Below are positions 19,683 through 28,687 of a DNA stretch of 64,000 bases, one piece after another. The notes beneath the pieces were generated by a model that saw nothing but the letters and a program-made list of their open reading frames with translations, did no database searches and had not been told where the DNA came from. This stretch comes from Arsenophonus sp031446165 (GTDB lineage: Bacteria > Pseudomonadota > Gammaproteobacteria > Enterobacterales > Enterobacteriaceae), in contig CP132905.1 of assembly GCA_031446165.1 (NCBI GenBank), positions 872,504-936,503 on the forward strand, given 5' to 3'. Made by a program: the position numbers and the translations under genes. Numbering within the stretch: the stretch's first letter is position 1; each line of letters opens with the position of its first letter.

Positions 19683-20323
19683 AAATATTATTTTCAGTAA
19701 AAATATTATATATCTACAAAAAATAATATAAAAATTTATCACTAATATAATTGCTTGTAAAATTATAGAATTAATATTAATGATCTATATAATGTTTAAT
19801 CATAAAACTCATCTAATAAACGAATAAACCTCTTTTAAAAATATAAAAAACAACTTTATAGTTTCATAAATTTAAGAATTAATGTTTAATATAATAAAAA
19901 ATATTTTTATAAAAAACATATTAACATTAAAATACAATTAACAAATATATAAAAAATATTATAATGATAATCTTAAAAATTACTGTAATCTTAAAATTTT
20001 TATAATACACTTTACAATAATAACTATTAATAAATTTATAAATAATACATTTATAAAATGATAGATCACATATACAATATTTCATATATGAACAATAATT
20101 TAAAAAAATTGATGTATAATCAATACATTTTTTTAAAAATACAATAAAAAATACAATAAAAATAAACTATATTAATATTGTTCAAAAAATTATGTTTTAT
20201 ATAAAAAAGTTTATATTTATTTGCTTTGTTAATTAAATTCATAAAATTTTAATTTCTATAAAAATAATGTGTGATATTCATAAAATATTAAACATATAAA
20301 AAAACACAATCGATCTTTTAAAA
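19683..20323. other. A/T-rich spacer between convergent ybaL and hemH
   Basis: A stretch of 641 bp. E. coli has gsk and aes in this interval. I see no remnant of them, no GYGRVG-like piece of the lost YbaL domain, and no clear terminator. Confidence 0.45.
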
Positions 20324-21286
20324 TCACATATAACTACTGATTAACTTATGCATAAAAATAATATGACTATCCAAAGCATTTAATGCAGGAATATAAAAAT
20401 ATTTTTTTCCACCAGCTGAATAAAATATCTTTTTATTTACTACTGCTATTTCTATTAAAGTTTCTAAACAATCTACTGAAAAACCTGGACATAACAATTG
20501 AACATGTCTAACACCATTCTTGCCTAATTTTTTTAAAGTAACATCTGTATAGGGTTTTAACCAAGCTTCCCATCCAAAACGGGATTGATAAGTCATGATA
20601 ATTTTATTTCTAGGAAAATTTATTAATTTACTCAGCAGAAAGGTTGTTAGCTCACACTCTTTTTGGTAAATATCACCAGAGTCTACATAACGTTTAGGAA
20701 TGCCATGATAAGAAAACAATAATCGATCAGGAACTCCATATCGTGAAAAACTTAAGTGAATAGAATGTTTTAATGCATTTAAATAATATGGATGGTTTGC
20801 ATAACTCCGAATAAAATGTAATCCAGGTATAGTTCTATAATTTTTCAAAATTAAACTAATAGCATCAAAAACGGCGGCTGTAGTTGTACTAGAATATTGG
20901 GGATACAGCGGCAAGACAATGATATTATTGATATTGTTTTTTAATAATCTATTGATTGCTTGTGAAATAGAAGGGAAACTGTAAGTCATTCCAAGTTCAA
21001 CTGGGATACCTGATAATCTTTTTGATAATGCCGTTTTCTGCTCAAGACTATAATATAATAGTGGCGAACCAATTTTTGTCCAAATTGATTTATAAGATTT
21101 CACTACCTTTGATAAACGTAATGGTAAAATAATCAGATATAATAATGGGTTAAAGATGATTTTAGCAAGATCAATGACTCGTGAATCACTTAAAAAATTA
21201 ATCAAAAAACGTTTAACAAATAATGGTTTAGGTGCAACCGGAGTACCTAGATTTACTAATAATACACCGTTTTTTTTAAGTGTCAT
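20324..21286 (-). CDS. hemH: Ferrochelatase
   Basis: A protein of 320 residues, as in E. coli. It inserts Fe2+ into protoporphyrin IX, the last step of protoheme synthesis, at the membrane surface. The catalytic histidine is H194 in LLFSYHGIPKRY, the E. coli position. The segments PLYPQYSSTTTAAVFDA and YQSRFGWEAWLKPYT are conserved. Its product feeds CyoE and CyoB in this window. It precedes adk by the same order as E. coli, reversed. Confidence 0.97.
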   Translation of the reverse strand: MTLKKNGVLLVNLGTPVAPKPLFVKRFLINFLSDSRVIDLAKIIFNPLLYLIILPLRLSKVVKSYKSIWTKIGSPLLYYSLEQKTALSKRLSGIPVELGMTYSFPSISQAINRLLKNNINNIIVLPLYPQYSSTTTAAVFDAISLILKNYRTIPGLHFIRSYANHPYYLNALKHSIHLSFSRYGVPDRLLFSYHGIPKRYVDSGDIYQKECELTTFLLSKLINFPRNKIIMTYQSRFGWEAWLKPYTDVTLKKLGKNGVRHVQLLCPGFSVDCLETLIEIAVVNKKIFYSAGGKKYFYIPALNALDSHIIFMHKLISSYM

Positions 21287-21432
21287 ACTTATAAAATTCC
21301 AATTGATATAAACTCCTAGTTTATTGAATCATAAATAATTGTTATATTATAATTTTTAGATATTTTTATTTTGATAAAAAAATAACATAAAAAATAAAAT
21401 TTATCTCTGATGCATATGTTTATTAATTTTAA

Positions 21433-22077
21433 TTAACCAAAAATATTTACCAATTTTTTATTAACTTCAAAAATATCAGCACTACCATTTAGTTTAATAA
21501 AATTAGTTTTCCCATTAATAGCTTCCTGCTGGTAATACTTGATTACAGGTTTAGTAAACTTATGGTATTCTATTAATCGTTTACGTATAATATTTTCTTT
21601 ATCATCTTCTCTAATAATTAAATCATCACCAGTAATATCATCTTTATTGTTTATTTTTGGTGGATTAAATTTAATATGATAAATACGACCAGATGATTTA
21701 TGAAGACGACGACCAGAGATACGTTCTATAATAATATCATCGGATACATATAATTCTATAACATATTTTATTGAAATACCTATATTTTTTATTGATTCTG
21801 CTTGAGAAATAGTACGAGGAAACCCATCTAATAAAAATCCATTTTTACAATCATTTTGCATTATACGCTTTTTAATTAAGGCAATTACTACTTCATTCGT
21901 TACAAGTTTACCATGATTTATACATTGTCTTATTTTTATACCTAATGTTTTGTTTAGTTTTATTTCATGACGTAAAATGTCACCGGTTGAAATTTTAGGT
22001 ATACCATATTTTTTTTCAATAAATTGTGCTTGAGTACCTTTACCTGAGCCTGGGGCGCCAAATAGAATAGTAAACAT
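21433..22077 (-). CDS. adk: Adenylate kinase
   Basis: A protein of 214 residues, as in E. coli. It interconverts ATP + AMP with 2 ADP. The P-loop GAPGSGKGTQ is at 7-16. The AMP-binding segment begins with STGDILR, DGFPRTISQAE follows, and the LID starts at GRRLHKSSGRIYH. It is in the conserved order hemH-adk-htpG. Cytoplasmic. Confidence 0.98.
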   Translation of the reverse strand: MFTILFGAPGSGKGTQAQFIEKKYGIPKISTGDILRHEIKLNKTLGIKIRQCINHGKLVTNEVVIALIKKRIMQNDCKNGFLLDGFPRTISQAESIKNIGISIKYVIELYVSDDIIIERISGRRLHKSSGRIYHIKFNPPKINNKDDITGDDLIIREDDKENIIRKRLIEYHKFTKPVIKYYQQEAINGKTNFIKLNGSADIFEVNKKLVNIFG

Positions 22078-22242
22078 TACATAATCCTATATTTATATTA
22101 TATTCTTATATTTTTAAAATATATAAGATTATAAATTATTACAATATATAAATTTTATAATCAATTAATTACTTACATTAATAACAACCAATACAGATGA
22201 TATCAATATACTTTTCTAAAAACATATAATAAAAAATAACTT

Positions 22243-24111
22243 TCATTGTAACAGTAATTTATTAATGCGATGAACAAATTGATTAGGATCTTCTAAAGTG
22301 CTTTTTTCCACTAATAGTGCTTGCTCTAATAGTACTTCTATCCATTCAGAAAATAATGTCTCATCTTTAATAGTAATCACCTTTTTAACTAATGGATGCT
22401 CAGGATTAACTTCAAAATTATATTTTATTTCGGGTGCTGTTTGGCCAGCAGCAGAAAAAAGTTTTACCATTTGAGTACTCATCTCATTAGCATCTGTTGT
22501 CAATACAGTAGGCGTATCTGTTAAGCAAGAAGTTAATTTAACTGTTTTAACTCGTCCACCCAATATTTTTTTTACTCTTTCCACAAAAGGTTCTAATTTT
22601 TTTTTCGTTTTCTCCTGCTCTTCTTTATCCTGTAAAGAAAGTTTTTCTAATGATTCATCTTTTTTATTGATAGATTGAAAAGCTTTTCCTTTAAATTCAG
22701 ATAGATAATTCATCATCCATGCATCTATACGATCAAATAATAACAAGACTTCAATACCTTTCTTCTTAAAAAACTCTAAATGTGGACTATTTTTTGCAGC
22801 AAGATAACTATCTGCAATAATGTAATATATTTTTTCTTGACCATCAATCATTCTATCAACATAACTATCTAAAGAAATATTTTGTAAACCAGTATCATTA
22901 ATAGTAGACGCAAAACGTAATAATCCGGTGATCGTTTTTTTATTAATCATATCTTCTGCAGGGCCTTCTTTCAAGACTAACCCAAATTCTTGCCATAATT
23001 GTTGATAATCTTTATCTTTTGTTTTAGCTAATTTTTCTAGCATTTGTAACACACGTTTTGTAAGTGCATTTCGTAAATTACGAATAGTATCACTATCTTG
23101 TAAAATTTCTCTAGAAATATTTAATGGCAAATCATTTGAATCAACTAATCCACGAATAAAACGCAGATAATGAGGCATAAATTGTGCAGCTTCATCCATA
23201 ATAAAAACACGTTGAACATAAAGCTTCAAACCATGTTTATTATCACGATTCCATAAATCAAAAGGTGCTTTTTTAGGTACATATAATAAACTAGTATATT
23301 CTTGCTTACCTTCTACACGATTATGGCTCCATAATAATGGATCTTCATAATCATTGGAAATATACTTATAAAAATCTTTATATTCTTCAGAAGAAATATC
23401 ATTTTTATTTCGAGTCCATAATGCTTGTGCTTTATTGATTTTTTCCCAAATCAAAGTATCATCTTTTTCATTTTTTGTTTGAATTTCTACTGGAAGAGAA
23501 ATATGATCTGAGTATTTATTAATAATAGAACGTAAACGTACAATATCCAGAAATTCTTCTTGCTTTGTACGTAAATGCAGTATAATTTCAGTACCTCTTT
23601 GTATTTTATTAATGTCTGCAACTGTATATTCACCTTCTCCAGTTGATTCCCAAAAAATGGCTTTATCAATAGGTTCAGCAGCTGCTCTAGTAGACACTGT
23701 TACTTTGTCAGCAACAATAAAAGCTGAATAAAATCCAACACCAAACTGACCAATTAATTGAGTATCTTTTTCTTTCTCTTTTCCTAATGAATGCAGAAAA
23801 TTTTTAGTACCTGATTTAGCAATAGTTCCTAAATTATCAATAACCTCTGTACGCGTCATCCCTATACCATTATCACTAATAGTTAAAGTTTTTTTCTTTT
23901 TATCAACAGAAATTCTAACTTTTAAATCAGCATCATTTTCATATAACTCTGGCGCAGAAAGTGCTTTAAAACGCAATTTATCAGCTGCATCAGATGCATT
24001 TGAAATTAATTCACGTAAAAATATTTCTTTATTAGAATAAAGAGAATGTATCATTAATTGTAATAATTCTTTTACTTCAGATTGAAATCCACGAGTTTCT
24101 TTTTTTTTCAT
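22243..24111 (-). CDS. htpG: Chaperone HtpG (Hsp90)
   Basis: A protein of 622 residues (E. coli 624). The N-terminal GHKL ATPase motifs are present: ELISNASDAADKLRF, SDNGIGMT and GQFGVGFYSAFIVAD. The middle-domain block RGLVDSNDLPLNISREILQ and the C-terminal dimerisation region follow. It is an ATP-driven chaperone that works with DnaK. Despite belonging to a heat-shock family, the upstream DNA has no recognisable CCCCAT box, unlike dnaK. Confidence 0.97.
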   Translation of the reverse strand: MKKKETRGFQSEVKELLQLMIHSLYSNKEIFLRELISNASDAADKLRFKALSAPELYENDADLKVRISVDKKKKTLTISDNGIGMTRTEVIDNLGTIAKSGTKNFLHSLGKEKEKDTQLIGQFGVGFYSAFIVADKVTVSTRAAAEPIDKAIFWESTGEGEYTVADINKIQRGTEIILHLRTKQEEFLDIVRLRSIINKYSDHISLPVEIQTKNEKDDTLIWEKINKAQALWTRNKNDISSEEYKDFYKYISNDYEDPLLWSHNRVEGKQEYTSLLYVPKKAPFDLWNRDNKHGLKLYVQRVFIMDEAAQFMPHYLRFIRGLVDSNDLPLNISREILQDSDTIRNLRNALTKRVLQMLEKLAKTKDKDYQQLWQEFGLVLKEGPAEDMINKKTITGLLRFASTINDTGLQNISLDSYVDRMIDGQEKIYYIIADSYLAAKNSPHLEFFKKKGIEVLLLFDRIDAWMMNYLSEFKGKAFQSINKKDESLEKLSLQDKEEQEKTKKKLEPFVERVKKILGGRVKTVKLTSCLTDTPTVLTTDANEMSTQMVKLFSAAGQTAPEIKYNFEVNPEHPLVKKVITIKDETLFSEWIEVLLEQALLVEKSTLEDPNQFVHRINKLLLQ

Positions 24112-25011
24112 ACCTACAGTATAGCCTCAAAAATTTTCTTTATTGTATTCAAAAATAGATAATTAAATAATATCTACATATAAAAAAAAATCAAGATCAC
24201 ATAAATGAAAAATTAATTACTTTTTATATATTGTATATTATATATTCCGTTAATTACTTATAAAGTATAGCAAACTTAAAATTCATTAAACTTGCATAAT
24301 CATTTAAACTATATTTTTTATAAAAAATTGCTATATTTAAATAACTTTGATGATTTTTATTTTAATTTAAAGAAAAATCTTTCTAGTATGTGTTCAATAA
24401 TTGTCCATATAATTCAACTAAAAATTTCAAAAACATTTAAAATCTTTATGTGAAAATTATTCTATCATAATTATTAAAAGTGAATGACTGCTTTATTTCT
24501 ATGATTTAAAATATGCAATATTGATTTTTTATTAATTCTTACATTAATATAGCATCTTAATAAAGTTTAATAAATAACAATAAAATTACATAAAGTATCA
24601 TGTAATTTTATTAAAAAACATGATATCTTATAAAATATAAATTACATAATATTTTTAATAAAATCAAATAATAGTTTATTGCTTAAATTATTCAAAGTAA
24701 TTTTTATTTTTACTATCATTCCATTAATTAAAAATTATAACTTCTTCTTCCTAAAAAGAATAATATTTCTGGAAACTATAAATTATGGTAATTATTTTTT
24801 AAATTAAAAATAATTCATTGGATAAAATAATTTATTAGATGAATATAACTTCATTTTAATCCTGAGATAATATTACTTTTTTAAGTAACTTTATACTAAA
24901 TATGACTAAAAATAAATTATTTAAAAATATTAATCGCAATACTCTAAAAAAGTGAATTTTAATTTCTTTTTTTTATTTTTAAAATGATTTTCTAAAAAAA
25001 AAGCCAATTTT
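24112..25011. other. 0.9 kb spacer where recR and ybaB are expected
   Basis: In E. coli, dnaX is followed by ybaB, recR and then htpG. Here both small genes are absent. I recognise no RecR zinc or TOPRIM motif and no YbaB remnant. The part next to dnaX (24910-25011) may hold a degraded dnaX tail, listed separately. Confidence 0.5.
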
Positions 25012-25022
25012 TTAATTTTTGT
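24919..25022 (-). pseudogene. Possible relic of the DnaX (tau) C-terminal domain, shifted frame
   Basis: Directly after the dnaX core, in the +1 frame on the minus strand, an open stretch of about 30 codons begins ACA AAA ATT across the dnaX stop. It reads TKIKKLAFFLENHF followed by a lysine run and KFTFLEYCD, then stops. KKLAxxLxxHF ... LxFTFLE resembles the tau domain V segment QQKLAEALSML ... VELTIVED of E. coli as I recall it. Lysine- and phenylalanine-rich peptides arise by chance in A/T-rich DNA, so this is weak. Confidence 0.25.
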
Positions 25023-26115
25023 CACAGCTTTTAGTTGAAAATATTAACAACCGTAATAAGGTCATTTCAAATCCAATACGTTTTTCTGGTGCATATTGAA
25101 GCTCTTTCCGTCCAATTAAAAAAGTACGATAATAAAACTGTAAATCTATTGGTGTAATAGAATTTGCTAAAAAACATAAACGTTCTTCTATTGATGAATT
25201 TATTTCTTTTATATCTAAGGTTATCAATTGAATCATAGCAATACGATGCAATAACGATAATATCCTAACAAATACAAAATCCCAATCTGTTCCACGTAAA
25301 GAAAGATCTTCTACTAAATCCATCGTTTTTGTAGCATTTCTATAAAAAATTGATTCAATGATAGTTAATGGTTGTTCATCATCTAATATTCCCAACATTT
25401 TCATAACTAATTCTTTCGAGATTATATTGTTACCAATCGCAATTGCTTGATCAGTTAACGTTAACGCATCACGTAAACTGCCTTCTGCAGCTCTTGCAAT
25501 TAATCTACAAGCACAATGGTTGCTTGATATCTTTTCAGCAACTAAAATACGTTCAAGTTGACTAGTAATTTGATCAATATCTAATGATGTCAAATGAAAC
25601 TGTAAACAACGTGATAAAACTGTTATTGGTAATTTATATGTATCTGTTGTTGCTAATAAAAATTTTACATGCTGTGGTGGTTCTTCTAAAATATTTAGCA
25701 AAGCATTAAAGCTATGACGTGAAAGCATATGTACTTCATCTATTAAATATACTTTAAATCGGCCGCGTGTTGGCAAATATTGAACATTATCTAATAAATC
25801 ACGTGTATCCTCAACTTTTGTGCGTGAAGCAGCATCAATTTCAATAAAATCAATAAATCTACCACGAGCTATTTCAAGACAATTAACACATTGACCACAC
25901 GGATTATCAGTAATGCCTAATACACAATTTAATCCTTTAGCAAACAGGCGCGCAATGGTTGTTTTCCCCACACCGCGTGTTCCGGAAAACAAATAAGCAT
26001 GATGAAGACGATTATTTTTCAAACTATTTTCTAAAGCAGTCAAAACATGTTGTTGTCCAATAACATCATTAAATGTTTGTGGGCGCCATTTTCTTGCAAG
26101 TACTTGGTAAGTCAT
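25012..26115 (-). CDS. dnaX: DNA polymerase III clamp-loader subunit, gamma-like core only
   Basis: A protein of 367 residues, against 643 (tau) and 431 (gamma) in E. coli. Clamp-loader domains I-III are intact. They include the RFC-type start YQVLARKWRPQTFNDVIGQ, Walker A (GTRGVGKTTIARLF), a zinc module (four Cys from NCVLG to QCVNCLE), Walker B (YLIDEVHMLS), the SRC motif (VLSRCLQF) and the domain III end IGRKELQYAPEKRIGFEMTLLRLL. It stops six residues later. The proline-rich linker and tau domains IV-V, which bind DnaB helicase and the polymerase, are absent, as is the gamma frameshift site. It loads the beta clamp. Confidence 0.95.
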   Translation of the reverse strand: MTYQVLARKWRPQTFNDVIGQQHVLTALENSLKNNRLHHAYLFSGTRGVGKTTIARLFAKGLNCVLGITDNPCGQCVNCLEIARGRFIDFIEIDAASRTKVEDTRDLLDNVQYLPTRGRFKVYLIDEVHMLSRHSFNALLNILEEPPQHVKFLLATTDTYKLPITVLSRCLQFHLTSLDIDQITSQLERILVAEKISSNHCACRLIARAAEGSLRDALTLTDQAIAIGNNIISKELVMKMLGILDDEQPLTIIESIFYRNATKTMDLVEDLSLRGTDWDFVFVRILSLLHRIAMIQLITLDIKEINSSIEERLCFLANSITPIDLQFYYRTFLIGRKELQYAPEKRIGFEMTLLRLLIFSTKSCDKN

Positions 26116-27749
26116 AACATAGTTTTTAAAAAAATTATAATTAGAATATAGTATACATTATTATAAAAAATTATTTTTATAATAATGAGCAAAATAACTC
26201 ATATTGATTAATATGAAGATAAAAATATTAATTTATTACTCTTTTTTCAAAAAGTTATTGCTTTTTTTCAAAAAAAATAATAATTATCAAATATTTTTTA
26301 TATTTTATTAAATTAAACAATATTATTTTAATATCTTATTCATATATCATTATTAAATATTTTCTTGAAAAGAAAATATTTAATAACATAAATTTTTAAT
26401 ATGTAAACTTAATTTCTTAATCTTTGTTATAAATAACTAAATGATAAATTACCATTTTTCATATATATTCTTAATAATATTCATAAAAAACATAACTTTT
26501 CATAGAATTGATAATATTTTTACTATAAAAACATGTAAAAAATCATTTTTACATAGATAATTTTCTGCAATTTTTATAAAATAAATATAAAATTATGAAA
26601 TGTATATTATAATTTTTCAAATTTTTTTATATCATATATAACTAAAAATTAGCATTAATTTATCTTAATGAGATATACAAAAAATTTGAATAAAACAATT
26701 AACACATATGTGTAAAATAGTTTTTATAAATTATTATGATTTTTAAAAAATATTTTACAAGATGAATAAAAATAATTTTTTTCATTTATTATGAATACAA
26801 TAAATAATAAAAAATATTAACAACACTGACCAAAAAATAGAAAAATACAAAAATATATCAATTTTTTAATATAAAAATAATAAAAATTACTTTAAAAATC
26901 TAAGATATTTCAAAAAAAAATATAATTTAATAATGAAAATTTAAAATATTTATTAAGATAACTTATATTTATTTTTTAGCTTTAATTTAAAATGATTGAT
27001 ATGTATATTAAAAAATACTCTATATAATATTTTACTATAAAAATCTGATTACAAAAATTATTTTTTATTGCTCCTACTTCTACTCTTGTAAAATTAATTA
27101 TTGATATCTGTGAATAAAAAATGATGAGAAAAATAACTAGCCATAATAATAAAAACATATTATAATATGAACATCATTATTTATAATATAAATTATTTAT
27201 TAACCTTTAGAAATAATTTATTCATCTTAACTTTCTAGAAAATAATATTTTAAATATTTATCAACAATTAACTAATAAAAAATTAACCAATAATTATAAA
27301 AATAAAAAATAGATTTTATCAATATAAAAATGATCTTAAAAATTAAAATAAACAATTAAATAAAACATTTTAAAAACCTATACAAAAATTTTTTTATATA
27401 ATTTCTCAGTATTTTATTTTTAGATGTTAATATAAAAATATACTAGCAAATAAGACACACATTTTTTTACAAAAATAAAAATGTAAATATTTAAAATAAA
27501 AATAAAAAATAACTATCTATTTTATTAGATGATTTTTATATAGTATTCGTGCAAAATTTTTTATGTTTATTATCTAAATATTAAAAAATTAACTCAAAAG
27601 AATTATCTATGCATAGCACACATTATAAATAGTGTAATAAATAGTTTAATTTCAAAAATAGTTTTTTATTTTTATTCCTTTTATATAAATTAAAAATTAT
27701 CGTGTTATTTTTTGTAAACTCATGATTATTAAAAAAACCTTTATTTTTA
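26116..27749. other. Large A/T-rich spacer between dnaX and hha
   Basis: About 1.6 kb with nothing supported on either strand. In E. coli the interval holds apt and the acrAB region among others. I see no remnant of these, no tRNA, and no repeat longer than simple A/T runs. Confidence 0.45.
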
Positions 27750-27777
27750 TTGACAAATATTTAAATAAAGATATAGG
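27750..27777 (+). promoter_or_regulatory. Candidate promoter upstream of hha
   Basis: TTGACA at 27750-27755 is followed after 16 bp by TATAGG (27772-27777), about 200 bp before the hha start. The -35 box is perfect and the -10 box matches 4 of 6. There is no other gene nearby for it to serve. Assigned by motif only. Confidence 0.35.
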
Positions 27778-27979
27778 CTATCTGATGTTATTTATAAAGA
27801 AATTCCAGAAGTTTAAAACATATTTATCATTATAACACAATTTTTTTTAGAAAAAATTAATAAGATTAAAGACTTTATTTTCATAAGTACTAATTAATAT
27901 AAAAAATTAATAACATTTATATTTTTTACATATCTCTCTTACATACTTTTTATATACATGACTTTAAAGAAAGAGCATT

Positions 27980-28183
27980 ATGACTAAAATGGACTATCTA
28001 TTACGTTTAAGAAAATGTACAACTATAGAAACATTAGAACGAGTAATTGAAAAAAATAAATACGAATTATCAGAAGATGAACTAGAGTTATTTTATTCTG
28101 CTGCAGATCATAGATTAGCAGAACTCACAATGAATAAATTATATGACAAAATTCCTTCATCAGTTTGGAAATATGTAAGATAA
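27980..28183 (+). CDS. hha: Hha family nucleoid-associated modulator
   Basis: A protein of 67 residues, the family size (E. coli 72). The central and C-terminal sequence is almost that of E. coli: TLERVIEKNKYELS and YSAADHRLAELTMNKLYDK are unchanged. The protein folds as a small helical domain that binds the H-NS dimerisation region and sharpens silencing of A/T-rich DNA. GAG sits before the ATG. The E. coli partner tomB, next to hha, is not present. It is strikingly conserved for a regulator of acquired DNA in a genome this reduced. Confidence 0.95.
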   Translation: MTKMDYLLRLRKCTTIETLERVIEKNKYELSEDELELFYSAADHRLAELTMNKLYDKIPSSVWKYVR

Positions 28184-28223
28184 AATTCTGCTTACAAATA
28201 TTTTTATTAAATTTAGATTATTT

Positions 28224-28260
28224 CTCCTATACCTCATATAGTATAGGTATCAGCATTTTT
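28224..28260 (+). terminator. Probable terminator of hha
   Basis: Perfect 7-bp arms CCTATAC (28226-28232) and GTATAGG (28241-28247) enclose an 8-nt loop, and a T run begins at 28255. It lies about 40 bp after the hha stop. The gap between stem and T run is longer than ideal. Confidence 0.45.
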
Positions 28261-28687
28261 ATTAAAAACATTGATTAAATTTTAAATTAATGAATCCCAT
28301 ACACAACGTAATTTATTATATTATTAACACAATTTAAAAATATATAGAAATTGCATCAAATTTTAAAAACACCATTTAATAATAAAACATAGATTTAAGT
28401 TGATTACTATTTAAAAAATAAAATCACTAAATCATCTAATATAAATCCATGAAAAAATAATAGTTATTATAAAACTAATCAAATAAAAAAACTAACAAAT
28501 TTATATACTTGTTTTCAATAACATTATTTACAAAATAGTAGTGTAAAATTTTAATAACTATTTTATGAAAACTGATAAATACTAAAAAATCATAAAATTT
28601 TTATTATAACATGAACAATAAAAAATTATTCCATAAATAACAATTGTATAAAAATATTGAATTAGCCAGTTGTAAACTTATTTTTTA
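28261..28687. other. A/T-rich spacer between hha and ppiD ends
   Basis: Convergent interval of about 430 bp. In E. coli the 4.5S RNA gene ffs lies in this part of the map. I looked for its conserved GGAAGCAGC-type core and did not find it here. No other RNA or gene seen. Confidence 0.45.

Noticed and set aside
24112..24200. Heat-shock promoter for htpG
   Set aside because: There is a CTTGAT-like and a TTTTTGAA sequence but no CCCC-type -10 box, unlike dnaK.
28184..28687. 4.5S RNA gene expected near hha in E. coli
   Set aside because: The conserved core sequence and GC-rich stem are not present.
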